A stretch of DNA of 64,000 nucleotides, from assembly GCA_026168455.1 (NCBI GenBank), contig CM047426.1, positions 39,614,175-39,678,174 of the forward strand, written 5' to 3'. The stretch comes from Theocolax elegans (taxonomy: Eukaryota; Arthropoda; Insecta; Hymenoptera; Cerocephalidae). A program made the position numbers and the translations under genes. The first letter of the stretch is position 1; every line of letters starts with the position of its first letter. Positions 23,237-34,904 of this stretch are shown here, piece after piece. Under the pieces are notes generated by a model. The model ran no database searches, was not told the DNA's origin, and saw only the letters and a list, made by a program, of their open reading frames with translations.

Positions 23237-24467
23237 TAAATAAGTCATTAAATTATTCTTAAATAGATATTGAGAAAGGGCCAAAGTACTTTTCATACCA
23301 GTAATAAGTCCACAGAATCCTGTTTTTCGTTTGCAATCTAATATTGATATAATTTTACCATTTTCTATAATCTTTAAATTGCTAATATAATCTATTAAGA
23401 TATTTATTTTTTTCCATTTCAACAATATTATCAACAGTAAAACACATTTGCGAATTATTTTGCACAAATTTTCTTCTAGAATTTAAAATATCAAAAGCGT
23501 CGTTTATATTTAGACAAAAAGTTGAGGTAGCACTTGCATTACAAAATTCATTAGGGAATTTTAACTCCATATATGTTAATGCATTTGCTACTCTTACACT
23601 AAATACTTGAGCTGCAAGCTTAACTTTCATTTTCTCCCTGTGAAAATTAATATGTCGTCGGCGTATTTTTGTACCGGTATGCAGCTTTTCGTTTTCTTGA
23701 AAAGTGACTAGCTTTTGTATAAAAATCCAATCGATTGTAATATTATTATTATCCAATAATTTGAAATCCGCAAATGTGTTTCTTATTAGTTTCAACATGT
23801 GACAGGCGTTCGGAATAACAACAACAACAATCGGTTCATTTATTGACGGATGCTGAAATAAACATTCTTCTTTTATGTTATTAAGGGTAGCTCCAACTTT
23901 ACCAACCATTGCAAAATTTGTTGCTGCTCCATCAAAAGTAAGTGCCCGAATGTCACTTATGCCATTCTCGTGCAAAGTGTTAAGAATTTCAAGTAACAGA
24001 TTAGCTCTGGCTTCGCCTGATAAACTTTTAAAAGGCGTTTTAAAATGGCCATTCAAACATACGAGCATCGCAACAAGCGCATACGAGGCTTCTTCTGAGG
24101 AATATGTTTCCTTTCCTTGAATCCTTAAATCAACCATTCCATAACAAGTATTATTACGCAATTCGATTTGTTTCTTCACAGACATTTCATCCAGTTGTAA
24201 ACCGAATTGTAATTCTTTCATGTTTCTAATACTTATTAATACAGGTTGACTTGCACCTGGACTTAAATTTAAATTTGAGAACCATCTTCTTACTGTTTGA
24301 GGATGTGGTAAACAATTATAAAAATGTTTTCTGACATATCTATATGCAGATGCGGAATAAAATAAAAGCGTGCATGCAAATTCCTTTAAATCAGTTGAAT
24401 ATGATGTTGCTTTCTTTGTTACTAAAGAATTTTTGAAAATCTCATGTAGAGCTGATGAAGATCGCAA
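23237..24467 (-). pseudogene. P transposase exon 6, catalytic part (5' portion)
   Basis: The exon opens after an acceptor ...tttttactag at 24468. It encodes a P/THAP9-type RNase H-like domain: helix region FACTLLFYSASAYRYVRKHF, QTVRRWF, FGLQLDEMSV (probable first catalytic Asp) and ALTFDGAATNFAM (probable second). A frameshift at a seven-T run (23407-23413) ends the first frame at 23382; the next frame continues with DYISNL... CKRKTGFCGLITGMKSTLAL. The reading then meets the TTAA-flanked insertion after MTYLL. Catalytic assignments come from family knowledge. With the frameshift and the insertion, this copy cannot make a full protein as written. Confidence 0.75.
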
Positions 24468-25931
24468 CTAGTAAAAAAAAAAACAAATATGTTACACTTA
24501 TTTTAAAAATGAAAACACTGAATCAAAAAATAAAATAAATAATATTGCAACAATAAATATTGCATTTCTATAAACACGTATAACTTCTATAACGCATATA
24601 GCACGTGCAAAAATTGTGTAACATGTATGAGTGAGATGATTAATAATATAAATTAATATTTTCTCTGTGAATGACAATGGTCTACAATGATATCGTGATG
24701 GTTTGTTAGATTATTAGAAAATTGTTTGTTAAGTTCTATTATTATTCTAAAAGTAAGAGAAGTAAAACACATTTTTGAACTCACCATAATCAAAGAAAAA
24801 ATCCTTTATTCTTTATACTTTGTAAATATTACCCATTAAACATTAGTGTAAAGATGTATATTACATAAAAATCTTATAGTATACTTATAATGAATTAATT
24901 TAAAGTGTTCAAATAATTTAAATTATAAAAATCATTATTAATTAAGTTAATTGGTAATTATATGTATGTTACATATTTTATCAACGTCCATTTTATCCAT
25001 TCATACAAAAAATCATATAAACTTATTTCTTAATTATTATACATGATTATTATAAAATTGATCACTTTTTTCGTTATGCTAACATTCTTTAAGATTCTGT
25101 ACTTTCATACTTCAAACATATCACAAATTTCACACAAAATATAATTATTTTTTAATATCTTTTTACGCACAGTATTACAGTAAATTATAAAATTAAAATT
25201 TTGATAATGTCATTAACATAAAAATAATTTATTATTTAACTTTTTAACTTTCACATGTCGATGAGTGTATCATTCAATACTAAATTTTTAAATTCAAAAA
25301 TACAGTTTTAACAAATGATACATAATTTTCTTTTTTGTAAATCGACTGTAATACTGAAAATTATATTTCTTTCGAGTTTTTCTATCAATCGAAATAAGTA
25401 TTAAAGTATTAATATATAAATTATAATTATACATTATAGCGCACAATTACATATTATAAAATACATCTTATAACTCTAAATTAAAAATATGATCATTAAT
25501 CTCTATGACATTATTGATTAACATACAAAATAATTATGTAATAAAATTCCCACTTTCTCATTTAATGGGGTAAAAAATACACTAAAAACTGTGCGATACT
25601 TCATATTTTCTAGTTACAATGATTGAAATATATATCCATAATTATATAAAGTATAATTAAATATTTGGTGGATCTTGACCAAAAAGGAATAGGACCACCG
25701 GAAAATCATTACATTACATTGAAAAAAAATCTGTTCAATAATTTTGAAATAAATGCTGGAGAAACAAATAACAAATATATATCTGTTTTTCTTTGTAAAA
25801 AATATACTTAAATATTTGTGGGATGTTATCCGAAATGGAATTCGACCATCGAAAAATCATTACTTTTTATTTAAAAAAAATCATCTTAATCGGTCCAGTA
25901 AAATATATATATATATAAAAATTATATATAT
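24468..25931. other. Intron of P transposase, left part
   Basis: Very AT-rich sequence between the acceptor of exon 6 and the LTR element; with 35976-36147 it forms the original intron of about 1.6 kb. Two diverged copies of a block (aatatttggtggatcttgac near 25660, aatatttgtgggatgttatc near 25811) lie about 150 bp apart. No gene is seen. Confidence 0.6.
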
Positions 25932-27002
25932 TGTAACAGGGTTATTCTCGTACGTCAGGAGGGTTTTAATAGTCCTGTGCATATCCTCAATGCACAGGAA
26001 ATATTCTCCGTATATCGATCAGCTGTATTACCAGACAGCTAACCGATCGTCAGAACCGTCCTTGGAGTGGTGCGAGCTAGCCTCAAGCTCCGCACGACGA
26101 CGTCTTCCCTGTGTACAATGTGTGCACTTACCTAGTGTACACTTATCCTCCGTCGATGCTCGTGCTCGGCTACTCAGTTGTGTGTCGTGCGCAGTACAAT
26201 GCACCACACCCGCGGGGCATGGCGGTATTCGCCTTCGGGGACAGGGAGTAATCGCCGGTTAATCAATAATTACTCGAAATTAAAGATAGCTAATTAATTT
26301 ATTAAGAGGAAATAAAATAAGAGAAATATTACAATATGATGAGCCAAGGCAAAGTCGAACCTTGGCTCAAAGCAAATAAGGTTATTCGCGTAACCTCTGA
26401 AAATATAAAACTACGTGTGTGTGTGTGTGCGCCCGCCGCAATCTACGCGTCGAGACTCGCGGTCTCGATCTACTCAGGGGTACGCGATTATACCAGGTAT
26501 CGAGTAGCTGGTTAGGCAGAAGGCCGGGTATGGATAAATTATTGCCGGAGTGTGGAGCACTCCGGCTTATCGAACGCGTATCTACGCAATAGAGAGAGAG
26601 ACGCGGCGAGAGCGTCCGGCCTCTCGCCCGAACGATACGATGCGTCGGGGTACCGCTCGCGAATCGCGTCGTGCCGTCGAACCGGCGTACGCCTGGCCAG
26701 GACTTACTTGTTTCCTCGATGTCACGGGTTGGTAGTCTCGGCGTCCGTGCCCACGCTTTTTCTCTGGCTCTCTCTCTCGTTCTCTCGGAACTCCCTTTTC
26801 TCTCTCTCACTCCTTCGATACGGCTGGAGGTCGCAGGGCCTTGCTTAACTTCGAGTTGGTCGCGTCGCGAACCGAACGATACTGCCGGTGTGTCGTGCAC
26901 ACCGGCTCTCCGACGCGCTCGCGCATGCGCCTTACGCGTCTTCAACGGTAGACTCACGCGATCGGTACGATTTTCGACTCGCGTGAACCGTTTACCGTTA
27001 CA
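25932..27002 (-). repeat. 3' LTR of 10-kb element
   Basis: In plus-strand reading it begins tgtaacagggttattctcg and ends accgtttaccgttaca. It contains a GT microsatellite near 26408-26428 and CT-rich tracts near 26755-26810. ORFs of up to 212 codons inside it, on both strands, match no protein and recur in the other LTR. Confidence 0.95.
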
Positions 27003-27012
27003 CCCCCCTTCC
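27003..27012 (-). other. Polypurine tract
   Basis: Minus strand GGAAGGGGGG lies immediately before the 3' LTR, where plus-strand synthesis would start. Confidence 0.7.
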
Positions 27013-27253
27013 AGACGCAAGGTATATTCCTATGTACCGTGCTCTGACTTCGCATAGACGCGTGGGATGTGGTTTCAGGTTTAGGTCAGGAAATTAAAAC
27101 TCTACGTTATCTTTTTCTAACCTTTTTATGTACAAAAAATAAATAGGATTATGAACATATGTACATTTTATTTTACAATCCTGTACCTGTGGGTAGCCAG
27201 GAGTTCTCCTCCTGGCGGTCTTCTCCGGGCTTCGGATGGCCAGGGATCTCCGG

Positions 27254-28063
27254 TTATGATTGCCGGTGCTTGTGGTGGTTTTGGTGGTTGGGGCACGTGC
27301 GAGGATTTCGTACCCCAGGCCAATCACACACGAAGCAGCGGCGGGGTTTGCCTTGCCCCGGTGGAGCCGGGGTCCCTGGTGGCTTGCTGGGCTGCTGCCT
27401 GTGGCCCGTCTTGGTGGCTAGAGCTGCCTCCGCAGCTTGCCGTGCGGCCTCATGCGCCCTTGCCTGGGCCTCGCTCCGTTTCCGCTGGGCCTCTTTCTCT
27501 GCCTTGGAGAGACGGAGTAGTTCCAGGCGGGCTTCTTCGGCGTTCCTTGCCGCCTGTCGGGCTGCCGCGCGATTGCGGCGGAAGTCGTCAAGGAGTGCCA
27601 ACTCCTCCAGGCGGTCGGCTACTCCCTGGTTCCATCCTTGTGAGAAGGCGTGGAATCCCGGGAGGGCGTCGTGGATTTCCTTCCAATTTTGGAAGACCTT
27701 CCTCTCTACTGCGTCCGACCCGTTGGAGATGCGGGACGCGTAGTCGAGTTGGGCCTCCAAGAATTTCCACACCTCCCGGGGCTCCCTCCCCAAGATGGCC
27801 CTAACTCCTCCTCTATCCTGGCGTGTTGCCAGGGAGTCAGCGACGGCCAGCTCCCTGGTGGGCACCGGGGGTTCATCACCCTCCTCCCCTTCTTCGGAGT
27901 CGGTGGAGGCGTCCTCCGACGGTGGTCCTGGTGGGGATATTGGAGGCGAGGGCCTCGCGGCGAAATATTCTTCCATCCCCACCGTCGTGCCGCTGATGGC
28001 ACGGGGAGGTCCTCCGGACGTCGACGGAGAACTCGTCGAGTCGGGCTCAGGTTTGGTTTCCAT
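27254..28063 (-). CDS. ORF3 in env position: coiled-coil protein with CCCH-like zinc motif
   Basis: A 269-codon ORF between integrase and the 3' LTR, where some Ty3 elements carry env. It has no signal peptide or membrane segment, so it is not a typical envelope. The N-terminus is proline/serine-rich and acidic (about 1-75). Residues about 160-225 are an Ala/Arg/Glu-rich stretch (RNRAAARQAARNAEEARLEL) with coiled-coil character, followed by a C-terminal zinc-like motif CFVCDWPGVRNPRTCPNH (C-x2-C-x10-C-x2-H). It is uninterrupted despite the frameshift in pol. It may be a second nucleic-acid-binding protein or a captured gene; I do not recognise the family. Confidence 0.6.
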   Translation of the reverse strand: METKPEPDSTSSPSTSGGPPRAISGTTVGMEEYFAARPSPPISPPGPPSEDASTDSEEGEEGDEPPVPTRELAVADSLATRQDRGGVRAILGREPREVWKFLEAQLDYASRISNGSDAVERKVFQNWKEIHDALPGFHAFSQGWNQGVADRLEELALLDDFRRNRAAARQAARNAEEARLELLRLSKAEKEAQRKRSEAQARAHEAARQAAEAALATKTGHRQQPSKPPGTPAPPGQGKPRRCFVCDWPGVRNPRTCPNHQNHHKHRQS

Positions 28064-28096
28064 CTATTAATCAGAGGAAAAGCAGTTTAATTATCT

Positions 28097-28303
28097 CTAC
28101 TTTTTTTCTCGCTTCGATTGCGCGCGCGTTTTTCTAACGATTACCGATGGTCCGTTTCCCCCGACTACGTGTTCTGCGTCGTTCTTTTCTACACCGCGAT
28201 ACACTATCTTTCTACCGTGGGGTCTCGTGACGGCTTTCGCGGATTTTCGCGGACGGCCGCGTTTTGACTCTCGCAGGAGTCTGTTCTCGCACGCTGGTGT
28301 CAC
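28097..28303 (-). CDS. Small ORF with AT-hook-like motif between pol and ORF3
   Basis: A 68-codon ORF that overlaps the end of pol by 92 bases in another frame and ends 34 bases before ORF3. It is basic and contains SKRGRPRK, resembling an AT hook. It could be a chance frame in GC-rich sequence. No function is assigned. Confidence 0.25.
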   Translation of the reverse strand: MTPACENRLLRESKRGRPRKSAKAVTRPHGRKIVYRGVEKNDAEHVVGGNGPSVIVRKTRAQSKREKK

Positions 28304-31300
28304 CCGCTATGACTCGCGCAGGAGTCCGCACGCAATTTGGTGACTGTACGCTCGCTTGGGGCGGGTCGCGCGTCGCCCCTTCTCCCACGATGTCCCTCGG
28401 CGGATGTTCTTCTTCCTTGTCTGCGTCGAGATCCGGTGAGATGCAGTGTCTAAGGTGTTCGGCGTGTGCCAGGTCGGTCACTTTACCGTCTTTATCCAAC
28501 AACGTATAAGTATTGGATCCTGGTTGGCCTATTATGATATACGGACCGGTCGCCTTCGGAGCCAGCTTAGCCGAAATACCCTGAGCTGCTGAGGACAGGA
28601 CTCTGTTCTTCTTCCACACCATATCTCCTACGGTGAAAGGTGTGTCCCTCCTTTTAGCGTTATAATAGCTTGCTTGCCGCTCATGTTGTTGGTCTGAGCG
28701 TGCGGCTGCAGACTCATGTACTTCCCTGAGCTTTCGAAGTCGCTCTTGCCACAATTTTATTTTATGGTGCTGCTCCTCTTCTATGCCAGCCTGTTCTTGG
28801 TTCCTCTTGATGGTACCGGGGGGCATAGGCTCTCGTCCGTAATTCAGCATTGCCGGAGTTGTACCCGTCGACTCGTGGACGGTGTTGTTCAACGAGAATA
28901 CAAGCTCCGGCAACTTCTCGTCCCAGGTATTGTGGTTTTCTTCGATGAAGGCCACAATCCTGGTTTTCAGCGTTCGGTTGACGCGTTCAACCGGATTCGC
29001 TTGGGGGAAATATGGCGGAGTGGTGGTATGGTGTATCCCCACCTCCTGTAGGTATTCGTCGACGGCCTTATTCTTGAATTCGGTACCGTTATCCGATAGA
29101 AATACCTCAGGAGTACCAAATCGCAAAACTATCCTCTCTTTAAACTCCTTGAGAATGGTTTTCGCGTTGACTTTGCGAATTGGTACACACTCCGCCCACC
29201 GGGTGAATAGATCCAAGAATACTAGGATGTATTCGTATCCGCCTTTGCTCCGTACAAAGGGTCCGGTGATATCCCCTGCCACGACTTGCCAGGGACGTTC
29301 GACCGTGCGTTTTCCCATCGGTCCTGCCGGTGGTCGCTGATCCACCTTGCATTGTTGACAGACGAGACAACGGCGCACGTAGTCCTTCACGTCGGCGTAA
29401 TAACCTGGCCAGTAGTAATACTTAGCCAGACTGGCAAACGTCTTCTCACGTCCAGCATGGCCAGACGTAGGAGAGTCGTGGCTTTCCTCGAGGACCGCTT
29501 TTCGGTGTTCCTTTGGAATCACTAACTTCCACGCGTCCTCGTCTCCGAGTGTTTCGTCGATCAACTCGTTCGGCTTGTGGAAGTATAGTCGTCCTCCGAC
29601 ACACTTCCAACGAGGAAAATCCCTTGGACTGGATTTAACTCGTTTCAGCCAATTCTGAAACCACTCGTCTTGGGACTCCTCTACCCAAGATATTGCGTTG
29701 ATGGCGAGGGCCTCCTCTTCGCTCATCCGTGATAGCGCGTCGGGTACGTAGTTCAGGGCGCCTTTTCGATGCTCCACATCAAAGCTGTGTCCCTGCAACT
29801 CTAACGCCCATCGCGCTAACCTACCCGTTGGGCTGTGTAAGCTACGCAGCCAACGTAAGCTACTATGGTCGGTTATAACGCGGAAATGATAGCCTTCTAT
29901 GTAAGGTCTATATTTACCAATCGCCCATATAACCGCCAGGCATTCTCGTTCCGTAACGCTATAATTGCGTTCGGCCTGGTTTAACGTCCTACTGGCGAAT
30001 TCCAGTACTCTCTCTTCCCCATTTATCACCTGGAGAAGTACTGCGCCAATGCCAGTGTCGCTCGCGTCTGTTTGTATGACAAACTGCACGTCGAACTCCG
30101 GCCTCGCTAGGACGGGAGCAGTTGCGATCAGCGCCTTAATCTGATCGAATGCCTGTTGCTGCTCCTCGAGCCATTCAAACTTACGGTCCTTCTTGGTAAG
30201 CCTTGTCAGCGGCTCGGCCAAGGTAGCAAAGTCTCGTAAGAATTTCCGGTACCATGAACCCATACCAAGGAATCTTCTAAGTTGTTTTAGATTCTTTGGC
30301 GCCGGATAATTAATGATCGGCTCGATTTTCTCGGGGTCTGGTCTGATTCCATCGCGATTTACCAGCACTCCGAGGTATCTCACCTCAGTACGTCCAAATA
30401 CACTTTTATCCCGATTCACTGTGAGACTATAGCCTCGTTGATTCTCTTCAGGACATACTTTAGCCACTTTTCGTGTTCCTCGAAGGTCTCTGTGGCGATG
30501 ATTATATCATCGAGGTACGAAAATGCATAGGGCTCGAGCTCAGGCCCTATGATTTTGTCCACTAACCTTTGGAACGTGGCTCCCGCCTGGGATAGGCCAT
30601 AAGGCATCCTTTTAAATTGGAATAAGCCTAGCCCAGGTACTGTGAACGCGGTTATAGCCGCTGACTCCGGTCTTAGCGGTATCTGGTGGTACGCGCTACT
30701 CAAGTCTAGCGTGCTGATGTACCTCGCGTTCTTGAGCTTCCGTAGTATGCCGTCCATGTTAGGCAGCGGGTAAGCATCGGTTTTTGACACTGCATTGACC
30801 TTCCGATAGTCAATACAGAACCGATACTTCCCGTTAGGTTTACGGACCATTACTACGGGGCTCGACCACCCACTGGTTGATGGCTCGATCACCCCTGCGT
30901 CGAGCATCTCTTTAACCTGGGCGTGCATCTCTTCCTCTATTCTCTTAGAGACGGGATAATATTTCTGCTTGATCGGCCGCGTCGCACCCACGTCGATCGC
31001 GTGCTCAATCAAGGAGGTACACCCCAACGGCCTCCCCGTTGTACCCAGGTATCGGTCAGCCAGTGCTAGCAGTCTTTCTTGCTCCTCTGGAAGCAAGTCT
31101 ACTAATCCGATTGATGCTAGCGTAACCGCATCGATTCGCGATATGCTCGCTACTTCCAGATCTACGGACTTGTTGGCCGCTTTGATCCAAAGTTTATTCT
31201 CGTTTGGATCCAAAACTGCGCCAAAACCACGGATGAAGTCCGCTCCGACGTAACAGTCGATTTGATCGTCCGGAAGTACGGCTACGCGAATATCTCGCTT

Positions 31301-31816
31301 TATCCCGGCAACCTCGAAAGGCAGGTCTACGTAACCAACGATCGCCACCGTCTGGTTTCCTGGCACTTTCGCTTTCCTTCCGTTGCTCGGGATGAGTGGA
31401 CAGCCGCAGGCCGTGGCCAATTGTAGACCAATCGAACCCATTACCGTGCGCGATGCTCCCGTATCGAACAAGGCGCGTACGCGGTAGCCGGCAAAGCCCA
31501 CTTGGACCCACCAACGAGTTTCTTTTTCACTCGGAGGGTCTTCTCCTCCAGCCCTATCATCATGATCTCTGGTAGCGGCCGCTATCTGGTGTTGATCTGA
31601 CTTTTCCGTCGATCCCACAGAATTCGGGCTGAGACAGCCGCTATCTCTCTCGGACTCAGCCGATGTCGTCGGCACTTCCGATGACCCTTTTGTTGCCGAG
31701 ATCTCCTCACAGCGCTCCGCTGTGATCGGGATATCTGTTCGGGTCTTACGCGGGGCAGGAACGGGGACGACCCTTTTCAACCGCTCCTGTTTGCGTTTCC
31801 CGAACAGTCCGGACAA
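28212..31816 (-). pseudogene. pol of 10-kb element: protease, RT, RNase H, integrase (one frameshift)
   Basis: Two overlapping frames, 31816-30416 (466 codons) and 30467-28212 (751 codons), form one pol. In order: aspartic protease VRALFDTGASRTVMG; reverse transcriptase with RFCIDYRKVN, TLDLSSAYHQI, YGLSQAGATFQR and FSYLDDIII; RNase H with DASDTGIGAVL and TDHSSLRW; integrase with an HHCC finger (HDSPTSGH...CLVCQQC) and a DDE core (GDITGPF, FLSDNGTEF, NPVERVNR), then a GPY-like KATGPYIII. The frame is lost inside RT near 30440, just after KRINEA, where about one base (or four) is missing relative to frame. Every catalytic motif is otherwise present. Confidence 0.85.
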
Positions 31817-33597
31817 TCTGCGCGCTTATACCCTAGCCGTCCGCAACCAAAGCATTTCAATGGTTGTGTGGCTTGCGGTCTTGCGCTCACGTTCTGATTG
31901 TCTGTTTTCTCTTTCGATCCGCCGTACGTCCTTTCGGCGGAACTCTTCGTATTCTTGGTTCGATTTGGTTCCCTTGGGTTACCAATTCCACTCCGAGATG
32001 TAGTCATTGAAAGGACGAATTCTCTCATTTTCTCTTCGAGAACTTTGGCCAGGGTTTTCGCCAAGTCCTCTGGCGGATTCTTCTTGGTCTGCAGATTTGG
32101 TGCTGTCGACTGCACCGCTGCAATCTTCGTCTTGGCCCTTCTTTCCTCCTTCGGTTTATAAGCCGACTCGGGGATTAGGGCAGTCTCGGGTGGCGGAGGG
32201 TGTCTATACGCTTTCTGTCCCTCCAGCGTAAGTTCGGCTTCGACAGCAAGATCGAGAAGAGTGTGGATCGAATCACAATCCGTCCTGCGCACCAAATTTT
32301 GTATTTCGGGGCGCAGGTTGCCGTGCAGTGTATCTAACTGCTGCTCGATCCTTGGGATTGGATCGAGTCTTCTTATTATGTGCACTAAACACGTAATATA
32401 ATCCCGTGTTTTCTCGCCGGGTCCTTGATAGCGAGAATTTATTTCGGCAATCAACCTCTTCTGAAACCGCCTATTTGTTCCGAACCAGTGACGAGCTTCT
32501 TTTTGGAATTCGGACCACGTCGACCACGTATCTCTTTCGTTTTTGAACCAGAGTGCTGCAACGCCTTTGAATAACTCTGGCAGTGAGCTTAGCAATTCGG
32601 ATTCTGAAAGATTGGCCAGAATCCGACATTCCTCGACTCGTTCGAGAAATGAGTCTATGCTCTGGTCGCCATCTGCTGAGAACTGTAGTCCCCATTTCCG
32701 GACAATTTGACCGACGTCTCTCAGTGACTGTCCTGCACTTCTCTGCCAGGTGCTGTTCTCGGTCCTGGTACCACTCGTATTTCCAAGTCTTTCCTGACAT
32801 TGGAAGTTCCCCCCCTCCCAGGCTTGGCCGACTCTCCTTGCGAGTGGTGCTGGGGGGTCAGGTTGTGGGAATTCGGTCGTATTGTCCAGGTAATGGTACG
32901 TCATTGTGTCCTGGAATCCTACTTGCTGTCGTTGGCTACGGACTTCGTGTCGTGGCTGGTCCAGTCTAGTGCTTGTTAAAATAGGCTGAGCTTGCGCTGC
33001 TGTCAACGCGTTTACTTTTTCAGTTAATTGCTTAACTGTGTCTGACATTCCTTGCATAAAATTTGCGAATTCTAGTGGGATTTCGAATGTTCCTCCGTCT
33101 GTTGCAGTGAGTCTTATTCTGCTTGGATTATGGTCATCGTTTAAAATATTTTCGGCAGCTTTATCATTCGTTGATGTTGATTCCGTGGTTTCTTGCAATA
33201 TTGCCGTGGTTTCATTGTCTTTGAGGTGTTGAACTCTTCTACGACTTGTTTCCATATTTTCTTTAACTTTTTCATCGTTGTTAAGAGTTAATAATGGATG
33301 GCTTGTGTTGTCGTCGATTGTCGAGTTCTCCCACGGGTGTTCTGCCGAGCTATACTTTGTGATAAAATTTTGCCTGAGTTCCTCCCGATGGTACCAGACG
33401 GTGATTTCATCCTGCTCAGGTTCTTCAACGAAATCCCTTGGCTCGTAATCTCCTAGGAGCCATTTTGTCAGACGACTTAATTTGTCAAATTTATTGCCTG
33501 TATCTTTAAGTGACAGGTCGTTAAGATATTGACAAATATCTTTGTCTCTATAAAACAAACACCAGTCTTCGATCTTCTGTTGTGTCGAACACGCCAT
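31777..33597 (-). CDS. gag polyprotein of 10-kb Ty3-like element
   Basis: An intact 606-codon ORF starting MACSTQQKIEDWCLFYRDKD. Residues about 320-460 look like a retrotransposon capsid (ALWFKNERDTWSTWSEFQ, then YITCLVHIIRRLDPI), and the C-terminus carries one zinc-knuckle-like motif CFGCGRLGYKRADC. In that motif the usual histidine is tyrosine (C-x2-C-x4-Y-x4-C), so zinc binding may be weak or altered. The protein would form the particle that packages element RNA. It overlaps the protease/RT ORF by 40 bases in another frame, consistent with programmed frameshifting, though no slippery site was confirmed. Confidence 0.85.
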   Translation of the reverse strand: MACSTQQKIEDWCLFYRDKDICQYLNDLSLKDTGNKFDKLSRLTKWLLGDYEPRDFVEEPEQDEITVWYHREELRQNFITKYSSAEHPWENSTIDDNTSHPLLTLNNDEKVKENMETSRRRVQHLKDNETTAILQETTESTSTNDKAAENILNDDHNPSRIRLTATDGGTFEIPLEFANFMQGMSDTVKQLTEKVNALTAAQAQPILTSTRLDQPRHEVRSQRQQVGFQDTMTYHYLDNTTEFPQPDPPAPLARRVGQAWEGGNFQCQERLGNTSGTRTENSTWQRSAGQSLRDVGQIVRKWGLQFSADGDQSIDSFLERVEECRILANLSESELLSSLPELFKGVAALWFKNERDTWSTWSEFQKEARHWFGTNRRFQKRLIAEINSRYQGPGEKTRDYITCLVHIIRRLDPIPRIEQQLDTLHGNLRPEIQNLVRRTDCDSIHTLLDLAVEAELTLEGQKAYRHPPPPETALIPESAYKPKEERRAKTKIAAVQSTAPNLQTKKNPPEDLAKTLAKVLEEKMREFVLSMTTSRSGIGNPREPNRTKNTKSSAERTYGGSKEKTDNQNVSARPQATQPLKCFGCGRLGYKRADCPDCSGNANRSG

Positions 33598-34891
33598 ATT
33601 TATAATAACGATTTAAATAAATAATTTACAATAAATATAAAAAAATATTTCAATTCGCTTTACCGGAGCAGTCCAATTGCGCGGCTATCGTGGGGTCGTT
33701 CGCTCGCGTTTTCCCTAAGGCGCACAATTATAATCGCTAAATACAAAAATATATATATATGCGGACTATACGGCCTAATTATTGGATTGCTCTGGCATCG
33801 TCCTACCGTGTACGCTAATGCAAGGTTGTGTGGGTTACTTCGACTCTGGTTGTACCAAGTTGTAACAATATCGGCTTGATATTACCAGAGTAAGGGTTTA
33901 ATAATTAAATATAAAATATTAATTGTGGGTACTACAAACACCTCTTTTATAGTAAAAAAAAATTAAAATAACCCGAATAAAACAATAAGTGTTTTATTTT
34001 TGCCCACACAATTTTTTTGGATATATAACACTTTTTATTGTGATATGTAATTTAAACTAATTCTAATTAATAAAAAAGAATTTTAACTATAATATGTAAT
34101 TATAAAATTTTTTTTCAATTTTTCACTATTAATTTAATGCCAATTAATTAAATAATTAATTGGTTAAATCTTAGCGTACACTTTACACCAAATCTATTGT
34201 CTCTCTCTCGCCTATTATGCTACGCAGAAATATATCGCGAGAAATTACAATATCTAAATGGTATCGTTCGGGGTGTTTACGATTTTATGACGCACACACG
34301 CTTTATTTTTCACCTTGTAAAATTAAACTACTCTATCTAAGGAATTATTAATCAGCTGTAATACAATTTTCCAAAATTATTCGGATTGTTTCAAAGATTT
34401 GAAACAAATTGAAAAAAATTTTCAAATTCGACAAACATAACAAAAGTTTGAAAAGTTTTCAAAAACCTCGAAAAATTTGAAATATTTGGAAAAATTAAAA
34501 AAATTTGAAAAATTTGAAAAATTTGAAAAAATTAGAAAAAAATTCGAAAAAATCTTGAAAATTCGGAAAATTTACAAAAAATTTGTGAATTTCCAAGAAA
34601 AAAAAATTTTTAATTTGTTTATAGAAACTTTAAATTTTATAAATTATTAATCCAGGAAATTTAATTATCACACGCGTTAAATTTTATTTTCACTCGAAAA
34701 TAATAAGTATTATTTCGATTGAATTCTCGGAATTGACTTAATATATTCGACTTGTGTTGTTGTTTACGTGTGGTCGTCGCGACGAACTCGCAACGTCCTC
34801 GTAACCACTTGTTGCGGTTTCCACACGCAACAATTTAAAAAGTCGAAATATTTAATTTAAGTGCTTTTCCCTATCCCAAGGAAACTCACGT
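33598..34891 (-). other. Leader of 10-kb element
   Basis: About 1.3 kb of AT-rich untranslated sequence between the primer site and gag. It includes a low-complexity tract of ttgaaaaat-type repeats at about 34385-34570. No ORF is supported. Confidence 0.6.
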
Positions 34892-34902
34892 GTTGGGCGC
34901 CA
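34892..34902 (-). other. Primer-binding site, tRNA-Lys type
   Basis: Minus strand TGGCGCCCAAC, two bases inside the 5' LTR, matches the complement of the 3' end of insect tRNA-Lys; later bases match less well. Confidence 0.65.
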
Positions 34903-34904
34903 GT

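Noticed and set aside
26382..27020. 212-codon minus-strand ORF and several plus-strand ORFs in the left LTR
   Set aside because: The same ORFs recur in the other LTR (35355-35985), overlap on both strands and have low-complexity Arg/Ser content; they are chance frames in a GC-rich LTR.
27151..28090. Long plus-strand ORFs opposite ORF3
   Set aside because: They are antisense shadows of the GC-rich minus-strand ORF3 and lack motifs.
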